A DNA stretch of 63,302 nt from CAYMJV01 sp964390545. GTDB taxonomy: Bacteria > Desulfobacterota > BSN033 > UBA1163. A model generated the notes under the pieces. That model made no database searches, had not been told where the DNA came from, and was given only the letters and a program-made list of their open reading frames with translations. Within the stretch, counting starts at the first letter, position 1, and each line of letters starts with the position of its first letter. Below are positions 25,058-32,755 of the stretch, one piece after another. Where the stretch lies: the NCBI GenBank assembly GCA_964390545.1, contig CAYMJV010000006.1, positions 1 to 63,302 on the forward strand, given 5' to 3'. A program made the translations under genes and the position numbers.

Positions 25058-26285
25058 GGGAAATATATTCTGTATATGAACCCTTCAAGACCTTCTCAAA
25101 CATATCAATATATCTACTTATGATTGTATTTCCATCGTAGAACCTTGAAAACCAGCTTTTTGCATCTTCTCTGATGCAGTCAAGAGCGTCCGTGGAAAAA
25201 TTTTCAATAGTTCTTAAATGGTCAAAAATCTCCCTAACCGATGTCGCAGGAAAAACGTTTCTCGGCATATCCTCACCATAAACCCTCCTATTCCAGTCAT
25301 AATTAAAAGCCGTAATTATTACCTTTCCATAAAATGAGGCCTCTCTACCTATGTTACCCAGGTAGGCCAAATAAGGCGAATATTGATCGCAAACAATACT
25401 ATTAGGCAGTTTATAAAAAGTTCTTATTTTGTAATTTTCCATTTCCGGGACCCACTCAACTTTATCTCTAATTCCAAGATTAATTATTCGCTTTTCACTT
25501 TCTTCTATATCTTCTTTTAACCCCTTCTTGACCAAAAGTAGTACGACATTCTTCTGTGTATACCTACAATAACTTGAATAGGCTTCAATAAGCTTGTCAT
25601 TATCCTTAAGGTACTTATTCCACTCTCGATGAGCAAAGTAAAATTGCCTTGTGGGATGGAATAAAACCAAATCATATTTCTTGTACCTATTATATATGGT
25701 CCTATAAAAATCGCTATCATATCTTTCTAGGTGGTCAGTATTCATGGGAATAGTGAATTTAAAAGAAACCATTTTTAATTTTAATTCTTTGACGATTTCC
25801 ATCTGATTCGGTGTTGCAATCACAAGCTTTGCCCTTCTTATCCCTCTCCGTTGACGATATGAAGCTAAGCTGCTACCAATATCACCTTTTAAAATACTCC
25901 CAATGTTGTTTTTTAAAAAAGGAGTTACCTGTAAATCATAACCTTTGCTTAAAAAAACCATCGGCCTAGATATACCATTCATTAACGCAGGGCCATCCTC
26001 CGATAGAAAAATAAGGTCGGATTTTGAAATCTCTCTATACAAATCCCTAATATTTCCTTTAAGCATAAGAGGAAATCTGGAAAATATAGAAGAATGGTTA
26101 ACCTCCATTGGTCCTATATAATGAATTAGTTTTTCATTAATGCCATGACTGCTCCACCATTCGGGGAATTCCTGTTCAAAAGGATACTCCAGAGTAAATA
26201 ACTTTGCTTTAACTCCTTTATTGTCAAGCAAATAACAAAAATTATAGCCTTCGTTTAAATTATTTCCATAAACGTGAATTCTCAT
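25032..26285 (-). CDS. Divergent GT-B glycosyltransferase
   Basis: A 417-aa protein beginning MRIHVYGNNLNEGYNFCYLL. Two Rossmann-like halves are visible: SDLIFLSEDGPAL in the first, and YDLVLFHPTRQFYFAHREWN with IRDKVEWVPEMENYKIRTFY in the second, as in GT4-like enzymes. The C-terminal REASFYGKVIITAFN element takes the place of the usual E-x7-E loop. The family is weakly conserved, so the call rests on fold pattern and context. It overlaps both neighbours, with a 4-nt overlap to the radical SAM gene. Confidence 0.65.
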   Translation of the reverse strand: MRIHVYGNNLNEGYNFCYLLDNKGVKAKLFTLEYPFEQEFPEWWSSHGINEKLIHYIGPMEVNHSSIFSRFPLMLKGNIRDLYREISKSDLIFLSEDGPALMNGISRPMVFLSKGYDLQVTPFLKNNIGSILKGDIGSSLASYRQRRGIRRAKLVIATPNQMEIVKELKLKMVSFKFTIPMNTDHLERYDSDFYRTIYNRYKKYDLVLFHPTRQFYFAHREWNKYLKDNDKLIEAYSSYCRYTQKNVVLLLVKKGLKEDIEESEKRIINLGIRDKVEWVPEMENYKIRTFYKLPNSIVCDQYSPYLAYLGNIGREASFYGKVIITAFNYDWNRRVYGEDMPRNVFPATSVREIFDHLRTIENFSTDALDCIREDAKSWFSRFYDGNTIISRYIDMFEKVLKGSYTEYISHDNQGTYA

Positions 26286-27994
26286 AATGATTTTCTTCTT
26301 CTATCAAAGAGATAGAATTCCTCAATGGCGTTGTATCCCCTAACTGTGGTCCTGTCTATTTTTTCATATATAGTTTCATAGTTTCTCCATATTAAGCAAT
26401 TTTCACATTGCGGAATTTTCTCCCACATAGCATCTATTAGACTTCGGCGGACTTGAGAATAACGCTCTCCGCACCATATCTCCTTAAGGGTTTGATCGCT
26501 TACATTTCCCATGCTCAGTATTCCAAATTTCGGAACAGAAAACATCGTTGTACAACAAATTGAAACCTCCCCATTTGGATAAACAAAGCACTGTTCCCAC
26601 AGCTGTCCACAGGGATAGCGAATCTCTCTGGCCAATGGATAGTTTAATTTGTTTACACGTACCTCAGCATTTTCTTCCACCAGAGTAAGTTGATATACAC
26701 TTACACAATCAATCCCTTCGCCTTTCCAAAATTCAATAAATTTGCTAATCTCTTGATCGGCGCCCTCTTGATTAATAATACAGACCCTCGTAGATATATT
26801 TATTTTACTCTCCTTCCGGAGCGTTAAGATAAATCTCATATTTTCTACAACTTCATTGAGATTATGTCCACGAATTCTCCGATAAGTTTCCGGAGTAATT
26901 GCATCTATGCTAAAGGCAATCGATTTTAAACCAGCATCAACTAAAGCTTTTGCTCTTTCTTTATTTACCATCGTTCCATTCGTGGTTAAATGGACATAAA
27001 TTCCTCGGCTGGCAAAGGAATTTACAATATCTATAATTTGCGGATGTAACAGTGGTTCCTCTAATTGACCTAAGCTAACTGAAGTACCATATGTTGACAT
27101 CTCTTCAGCTATCTTATTGACCAGACCTAGGGATACAAATCGCCTTTTACTAAAAAAATCACTTTGTCTCAGATTTTCATATCTCGGGGAATGATATGGA
27201 CACATCAAACATTTAAGATTGCATACGTTTGAAGTCACAAAATGAATACTTCTTGGAAAAGGGATAAAATCAGAGACCCTATCCACGAGATAATATTTAT
27301 GATCCTCTCTATCACCATAATAGATTGAATAATCAAAGGGATAATCATGTCTAAAGCTACATTGTTCTGGAAGAGAACAGTCATTCCCATCAAGCGATTT
27401 ATTTGCAAATCCAGATGTTTCTAAAAATAGTGATTGGTACATTTTCCTTATATATCTGGCTACGTCTATAAACTTTTGATTACCAGATCTCAGAATTATT
27501 GCCCTGAGTCCTAATTCTCTTGATTTAATCAATCTTCTTAAATCATAAATAGCATTATGAATAATTCCAAAAAGACCAGTGGGCACATTGATTTTCCCTA
27601 AGGACCATATCTCAGCAATGATCCTTTTCGAGGACGTAGATCTACTCACGCTCGGGCAGAAAAGGCTGACCATTTTTTTTGTTTCTTCATGATAGTTTGA
27701 CAACCTGCTAAGTTTTTCCCTATCCATATACTCTTCCGCGTAAAGTTTCAGCATGATATCATCCCTTTGGGAAGATTGCTTTTTTAAGAAAGCAAGCAAG
27801 CGGTAAATATTGCCTCCGTAGCGTTTTAAATTGCTGAAATTCTCAGTAGATTTAATATGCCTATCATCTATCATGAAAACCTTTATATTCGGATTGAGCC
27901 TTTCTAATTCCTTAATTTGTTTATTAATTTTGTCTTCATTGTCCGAAAAACTGGCTAATTGTATCAACCCAAGCATGAATCCTTTTCTCCTCAC
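26282..27994 (-). CDS. Radical SAM/SPASM protein with a long N-terminal extension
   Basis: A 570-aa protein. The [4Fe-4S] radical SAM triad is Cys258, Cys262, Cys265 (SNVCNLKCLMCPYHSP), with SFSIDAITPETYRRIRGHN typical of the barrel. A C-terminal SPASM-like region contains CGQLWEQCFVYPNGEVSICC and CENCLIW. Residues 1-250 are an extension with no motif that I recognise. Glycan-locus radical SAM/SPASM enzymes may dehydrogenate or epimerise sugars, or modify a carrier protein. The reaction here is unknown. It overlaps the ABC exporter and a glycosyltransferase gene by 4 nt each, so it is part of a tightly coupled unit. Confidence 0.85.
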   Translation of the reverse strand: MRRKGFMLGLIQLASFSDNEDKINKQIKELERLNPNIKVFMIDDRHIKSTENFSNLKRYGGNIYRLLAFLKKQSSQRDDIMLKLYAEEYMDREKLSRLSNYHEETKKMVSLFCPSVSRSTSSKRIIAEIWSLGKINVPTGLFGIIHNAIYDLRRLIKSRELGLRAIILRSGNQKFIDVARYIRKMYQSLFLETSGFANKSLDGNDCSLPEQCSFRHDYPFDYSIYYGDREDHKYYLVDRVSDFIPFPRSIHFVTSNVCNLKCLMCPYHSPRYENLRQSDFFSKRRFVSLGLVNKIAEEMSTYGTSVSLGQLEEPLLHPQIIDIVNSFASRGIYVHLTTNGTMVNKERAKALVDAGLKSIAFSIDAITPETYRRIRGHNLNEVVENMRFILTLRKESKINISTRVCIINQEGADQEISKFIEFWKGEGIDCVSVYQLTLVEENAEVRVNKLNYPLAREIRYPCGQLWEQCFVYPNGEVSICCTTMFSVPKFGILSMGNVSDQTLKEIWCGERYSQVRRSLIDAMWEKIPQCENCLIWRNYETIYEKIDRTTVRGYNAIEEFYLFDRRRKSL

Positions 27995-29874
27995 TCTTGT
28001 TGTGCCAACAATTTTGCATAATATGACGGTAAGCTTCTGAGCACTTTTGGATTGCCCACCTCTCTGACGTGACCCTGTTCCAGCACCACTATCTGATCTG
28101 AATGCTCAACTGTTGAAAGGCGATGTGCGATGGTAATCATAGTACGGCCTTTCTGTAAATAAGTAAGAACCTCTTGTATTTTTTTCTCCGTCTGCGTATC
28201 CAATTCGCTGGTAGCTTCATCAAAAATCAAGAGTTTTGCGTCATCATTCAGAATTGCTCTGGCTATTGCTAATCTCTGGCGTTGCCCCCCTGAGAGTTGA
28301 ACCCCACGGTCACCTACCAAGGTTTCCAGCCCATTGGGTAAACTCCGAATAAACTCATCCAAATAAGCAATCTTTATAGCATTCTGAATCTCATCAGCAT
28401 TAGCGCTTAGCTTGCCATAACGAATATTTTCTAGTAGGGTGTCATGAAATACGAATGTATCTTGGCTTACAACACTAATCCGGTCACGCCACTGTTTTAA
28501 ATTTAGTTTTCGTAAATCTATTCCATCAACATAAATTGTACCCTCTTGTGGATCATATAAACGGAATACCAAATCAACCAATGTAGATTTGCCTGCACCT
28601 GATTCGCCTATTAATGCAGTAGTTTGACCGACCCGGATTTTTAAACAAACGTTCTTCAGAGCCGGATCCGGTCTATCATCGTAGCAGAAGGTTACATTAT
28701 CAAAAAATATACCTTCCTTTAATTCTGCAAATGGAAAACTACCTCCTTGAATATAAGGTTTGCCTTCTTTTCTTAGCATACGTTCAGTACTAATTATACC
28801 TGGTGTACTAGCCACTAGGCCAGACCTGAGACTATTCCACCTCATGATATAAGGCAGCATGCGAAAAAGGACTAATATAAAAACTATTAAGGTTCCACTA
28901 AGTTGGGGACTTTTCTTATTGGGATTTAGAAAAGCTGAAAATATCAGAATACCTATTATTCCTGTTATAGTAAGCAATTCTGTGCTTCCTGAGATCAAGT
29001 TTGCCCATTGCGCAATTTTAAAATAAGATCTTCGGAAATATTCGGACAAATCCTTAAAGCGATTAAGCTCATAAATTTCCCTTCCAAACATGCGGATTGT
29101 GCGCATTCCATTTAGACTTTCTACATAATAACTATTAAGCTTTATACTTGCATCATACGACTCTTCTCCAGCCTTACGTATATTACGTTGTATTGCAAAA
29201 AGAACTAAAGATAACAATAGAGCAAAGCCAAGCGCCAATAACAGATTTAACAGAGACAAATAGGCCAGGAAGCCCATAAGTATTAGAATATGAATACTGT
29301 ACGCCAATAAATCGATTAAACTTCCTATTCCTATTGCAGCAGCATATGTTTGGTTACCAATGCAATCCAATAACGCTCCTGCTTTACGTTTTGCAATAAA
29401 ACTATAACCAACAGATAAATATTGATTTTGAACAGCATAGCGCAAGTCTGTAAGCATCTGCCATTGCATCCAACTACTAGATGTAAGAGCTATATACATA
29501 ACAAGGTTTTTAACAGTAATTGCACCTACTATCAGTAAAGCCAGGCCAAAAAAGCGATACTCTGCTGGGAATACTTCCCCTATTCTCCCCAGAAGCTCAA
29601 AAGCCCTGTTGCTTTGCCCTCTTGTAATAAAATCTCCTGTTTCTTGGAAAAGAGGAACTAATAAACTGTAAGAAAAAAGCTCAACATAAGGTGACAGTAT
29701 ACTCAAAACTAGTATTACTACTAATTTACGGAAATATGGGTGAACGAAGCGAAGAAGTGAAACCAAGGATTCACTGACCTCCACTAGGCCAACAACGCGA
29801 AGAAAGAAATACCCTAGCCGCTTCAACATTTTCACCATACTTAAATAGGCATGGGCTCTGTATTTGACATTCAC
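27991..29874 (-). CDS. ABC exporter, MsbA/PglK-like half-transporter
   Basis: A 627-aa fusion of a six-helix membrane domain (residues ~35-340) and an ATPase domain. Walker A is GESGAGKST, the signature is QLSGGQRQRLAIARA, Walker B is KLLIFDEATSELD, and the H-loop is TMITIAHRLST. PglK of Campylobacter, which flips an undecaprenyl-linked oligosaccharide, has this arrangement. In this block, with glycosyltransferases on both sides, a glycolipid flippase is the likely role. Drug export is the alternative. It is transcribed 12 nt downstream of a glycosyltransferase gene. Confidence 0.85.
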   Translation of the reverse strand: MNVKYRAHAYLSMVKMLKRLGYFFLRVVGLVEVSESLVSLLRFVHPYFRKLVVILVLSILSPYVELFSYSLLVPLFQETGDFITRGQSNRAFELLGRIGEVFPAEYRFFGLALLIVGAITVKNLVMYIALTSSSWMQWQMLTDLRYAVQNQYLSVGYSFIAKRKAGALLDCIGNQTYAAAIGIGSLIDLLAYSIHILILMGFLAYLSLLNLLLALGFALLLSLVLFAIQRNIRKAGEESYDASIKLNSYYVESLNGMRTIRMFGREIYELNRFKDLSEYFRRSYFKIAQWANLISGSTELLTITGIIGILIFSAFLNPNKKSPQLSGTLIVFILVLFRMLPYIMRWNSLRSGLVASTPGIISTERMLRKEGKPYIQGGSFPFAELKEGIFFDNVTFCYDDRPDPALKNVCLKIRVGQTTALIGESGAGKSTLVDLVFRLYDPQEGTIYVDGIDLRKLNLKQWRDRISVVSQDTFVFHDTLLENIRYGKLSANADEIQNAIKIAYLDEFIRSLPNGLETLVGDRGVQLSGGQRQRLAIARAILNDDAKLLIFDEATSELDTQTEKKIQEVLTYLQKGRTMITIAHRLSTVEHSDQIVVLEQGHVREVGNPKVLRSLPSYYAKLLAQQE

Positions 29875-29886
29875 TGGTGTATATCC

Positions 29887-31158
29887 TTATTCCTCGTTTA
29901 TTCTCAGTTCCCCGTTTTCCCAAAAAGAATAATCATACCGACGTCCCACAATTGAATCAAACACTTTCCGAAATTGAGAAATGCGCACACTTACGGTATG
30001 CCTTTCTCTTATGAATTCCCGGGATTGCTTCAGTATCTTCTCATAGAGAGCAGAATTTTCTTCTAATTCCTGTATCTTCTTTACCACATCATCTGGCAAA
30101 CAGACCACGAAATTCTCCATATCCTCAAAACCTAACACTTGGTAATTCCAAAAGGGGTCAGCCATAAGCAAGCTCCCCGCTGCAGGGATTTCAAAGAATT
30201 TTCTAATAGGATAACCCAAGGCACTACCGCACGTATAAGTATATTTGGCCTGATTGATCATGGTGCGGTAACGTATTCTCATTTCTTCAATCTTTATAAG
30301 GTCCTTGGGATCATAGGACTTGACAGCATGGAAAGGAACTATAGCCATCTGGTCTATCAATTCCATTTTTTTCAGCTTTACCAAGGTATTTAACAATGAC
30401 CTCAAAAACGGCCAGATTGTTCCTGGTCTTTTGAAAGATATTATTGATTGCTGAAACACTCTTTTCGGTTTGAGATTACTGATCCTTAAAATGTTCAGCG
30501 ATTTTTCAATATTCGAAATTGCCTTCTTGCGAGAATGATAAAGAACTCCAGGAACACAAATCGTAAGTTTCTTATGAGATTTTGGCTCCAGGAATTCATC
30601 CTCTCCAACACAGTGCGGTAGATGAATAACTTTTGAGATACCACCAATTCTATGAATCAAATCTGAAACGGTCATGGACACATCTTTTGTAAACTCTTCT
30701 CCTTTTTTATCAATTAAAGATAACGGTTTGGAATACTCTGGCCCCAAAAAGCCGACAATTTTTCCTGGGAATGACGCAAGCTTTTCAATCCAGTCCTCTC
30801 TCAATGAAATATAGTAAGGATCGCAATTTGTCATGATAAGAAAGATTGGTTTATCAATATCAAAGACGTTTATGGGAAAAATTGGATGTTCCCTAAAAAA
30901 GGCTCGAGGATCATAAAAAAATACGTAGTATTCATTGGCAATTGAAGCGTCATAAATATATGAAAAGTCATCGATGAAAATTGCATCAAATGGGCCATAC
31001 TTTCTAAAAACCTCTTTAGCATCATCGATCTTTACATCACAATAACCAGGTCCATAAAAAAACATATCAAATTCTTGAGAGAGGTTTTGATGGATAAGGG
31101 ATTCTGTGCGATTAATGTATTCTCTTTTATGGAAAAAAGCTAAAATTCTTGGTTTCAT
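29887..31158 (-). CDS. Divergent glycosyltransferase, capsule/GT1-like
   Basis: A 423-aa protein beginning PRILAFFHKREYINRTESLI. The C-terminal half shows YTCGSALGYPIRKFFEIPAA followed by GSLLMADPFWNYQVLGFEDM, as in Gly-rich, IPA-type GT-B enzymes (glycos_transf_1-like with DUF3880 relatives). The acidic and hydrophobic spacing of the N-terminal half (GPFDAIFIDDFSYIYDAS) fits the acceptor domain. Its ATG abuts the stop codon of the hexapeptide acyltransferase gene. The donor and acceptor are unknown. Confidence 0.7.
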   Translation of the reverse strand: MKPRILAFFHKREYINRTESLIHQNLSQEFDMFFYGPGYCDVKIDDAKEVFRKYGPFDAIFIDDFSYIYDASIANEYYVFFYDPRAFFREHPIFPINVFDIDKPIFLIMTNCDPYYISLREDWIEKLASFPGKIVGFLGPEYSKPLSLIDKKGEEFTKDVSMTVSDLIHRIGGISKVIHLPHCVGEDEFLEPKSHKKLTICVPGVLYHSRKKAISNIEKSLNILRISNLKPKRVFQQSIISFKRPGTIWPFLRSLLNTLVKLKKMELIDQMAIVPFHAVKSYDPKDLIKIEEMRIRYRTMINQAKYTYTCGSALGYPIRKFFEIPAAGSLLMADPFWNYQVLGFEDMENFVVCLPDDVVKKIQELEENSALYEKILKQSREFIRERHTVSVRISQFRKVFDSIVGRRYDYSFWENGELRINEE

Positions 31159-31782
31159 TTAATCTTTCTTAAAAAAAATAATTCTTGTCATCCCTTTTTC
31201 ATTAATTTCAACCTTACCAACCAAATTAACAGGACTACCAAAGGCAATAGATTTATCAGGAATATTCTTGTCCACAAAGCTTTTCGCCCCGATAAGACAA
31301 TGATCCCCAATATTAACGCCTTTTCCTATAATGCTCAAAGGGCCGATATAGCAGCAATTCCCTATCGTTGTGGGTTCTGTTTCGTATCCGGCCTTCCCAC
31401 CGCTTAAAGCCCACTTCACTGTATCGTGAGTATAAATCTGTACCCCCGTGCTGATGCTGCAATAACTACCAATAGTTAGTCCACCGCTACCATCGAGCAA
31501 TGTATACGGACCTATCCAAGTATTCTTGCCTACCTTAACATCCCCAATGACTAAACTATTATCGTAGATCGTCGTTCCTTCTCCAAAACCCAAAAACTTC
31601 GCTTTCTCCACTCTATCGATTAACAAATCACCAAGAGATACGACTCTATTGTATTTGATTTTCTTGCATCTAAACAAAAAAGCAATAAAGCGAAGGAGGA
31701 TCTTAGCAGTTGTGACCTCAAAAAATCCTCCGCCACAATCTTTTATCTCTTGTATCAGTTTTGAATTCTGTGCTTTTCCCAT
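31159..31782 (-). CDS. Left-handed beta-helix (hexapeptide) acyltransferase
   Basis: A 207-aa protein made of hexapeptide repeats (DLLIDRVEKAKFLGFGEG, then GDVKVGKNTWIGPYTLLDGS, GGLTIGSYCSISTGVQIYTH), with the catalytic-type His in YTHDTVKWA. C-terminal KSFVDKNIPDKSIAFGSPV is the usual cap. Such trimeric enzymes transfer acetyl or other acyl groups from CoA or ACP to a sugar amine or hydroxyl. It is the second acetyltransferase of the locus after the WbpD-like one at 44786. The sugar substrate is unknown. Confidence 0.85.
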   Translation of the reverse strand: MGKAQNSKLIQEIKDCGGGFFEVTTAKILLRFIAFLFRCKKIKYNRVVSLGDLLIDRVEKAKFLGFGEGTTIYDNSLVIGDVKVGKNTWIGPYTLLDGSGGLTIGSYCSISTGVQIYTHDTVKWALSGGKAGYETEPTTIGNCCYIGPLSIIGKGVNIGDHCLIGAKSFVDKNIPDKSIAFGSPVNLVGKVEINEKGMTRIIFFKKD

Positions 31783-31813
31783 AGGAGTTTGTCTTTAATT
31801 TCACAAATTATTT

Positions 31814-32731
31814 CTAAGACTTTTTTGCTACCACTGTAATTCCAGACTCTTCAACCACAAATCGTATCTTTTGTAATTTCAGCTCCTTAAGCCATTGTTC
31901 AATCTCTTCCGAGTGAAACCGATGACAGTTCAAAGGCCTGTACCAGTCAAAATTGACATGGTTCATCTCTTCGAGAGAAAAATTTCTCTCATAAAACATT
32001 TTTATGAAAAACCAATAAAAAAACCTTTGAAGATTGTATTTACCTTTAGGAATTTCCAACAATTCTATATCTTCTTCAATTTCTATATCATTATTCAAAT
32101 CTCCTATAATTTTCCCTAACTTCGTTAATGGCATGAGCTTTTTCCAAGCTTCATCATCATCTAAACTCTTGAGCTTCTCCCTGATCAGATCATCTAGCAA
32201 CTCTCTCACAGGAGCCTTTTTTCTATACACATAGAACATGATGACGCCGCACGAATTCAAATGAAAGACAAGATTTTCGAGCGACTTGAAAGGGCTGGAG
32301 GTATGATGCAGAACTCCTTCGCAAAAAATGAAATCGAACCCTTCATTTAGCTTCATCGTTGTTATGGATTCCTCTATGAAATTACCACGGATGCCTAACG
32401 AAACAAATCTTTCCTTCGCTGTATTGATAGAATTAGATATATCAACTCCCAAGTATTTCATATCATTCAAGTCTTTACCAAAAAGGACCAATGTAGAAAA
32501 CCCACTTCCACAGCCCGCATCCAGCATTTTTTTCCCTTTGTTCTGAACCAGAAAGTTATTCCTTTCCTCATCTGACCCAAAATAGCGTTCAACCAGCCAT
32601 CGATAGGCCTTTTGTTTCACAGCATCACTCTCATAAGTTTCCTTTTTCCCCCATTTATATGAAAAACAGTTACTGGTCTGCTGTTGTTTTTCATCATAAA
32701 CGATATCCCTACCTCCCATATCAACCTCCAT
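31814..32731 (-). CDS. Class I SAM-dependent methyltransferase (paralogue of 19770 gene)
   Basis: A 305-aa methyltransferase. Motif I is KKMLDAGCGSGFSTLVLFGK, then FDFIFCEGVLHHTSSPFKSL (motif II/III) and FYWFFIKMFYERNFSLEEMN in a long C-terminal region. The pattern matches the 19770-20813 product from YVYRKKAPVRE to the NFDWYRPL segment, but the Trm112-like N-terminus is absent. It lies between the AsnB copy 3 gene and the hexapeptide acyltransferase gene. It probably O- or N-methylates a sugar. Confidence 0.83.
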   Translation of the reverse strand: MEVDMGGRDIVYDEKQQQTSNCFSYKWGKKETYESDAVKQKAYRWLVERYFGSDEERNNFLVQNKGKKMLDAGCGSGFSTLVLFGKDLNDMKYLGVDISNSINTAKERFVSLGIRGNFIEESITTMKLNEGFDFIFCEGVLHHTSSPFKSLENLVFHLNSCGVIMFYVYRKKAPVRELLDDLIREKLKSLDDDEAWKKLMPLTKLGKIIGDLNNDIEIEEDIELLEIPKGKYNLQRFFYWFFIKMFYERNFSLEEMNHVNFDWYRPLNCHRFHSEEIEQWLKELKLQKIRFVVEESGITVVAKKS

Positions 32732-32755
32732 CGACCGCTCATAAAAAACTTCTAT

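Noticed and set aside
27991..29874. ABC protein as a drug exporter
   Set aside because: Neighbours are glycan genes with overlapping or 12-nt spacing, so a glycolipid flippase is a better reading. Sequence alone does not exclude a drug exporter.
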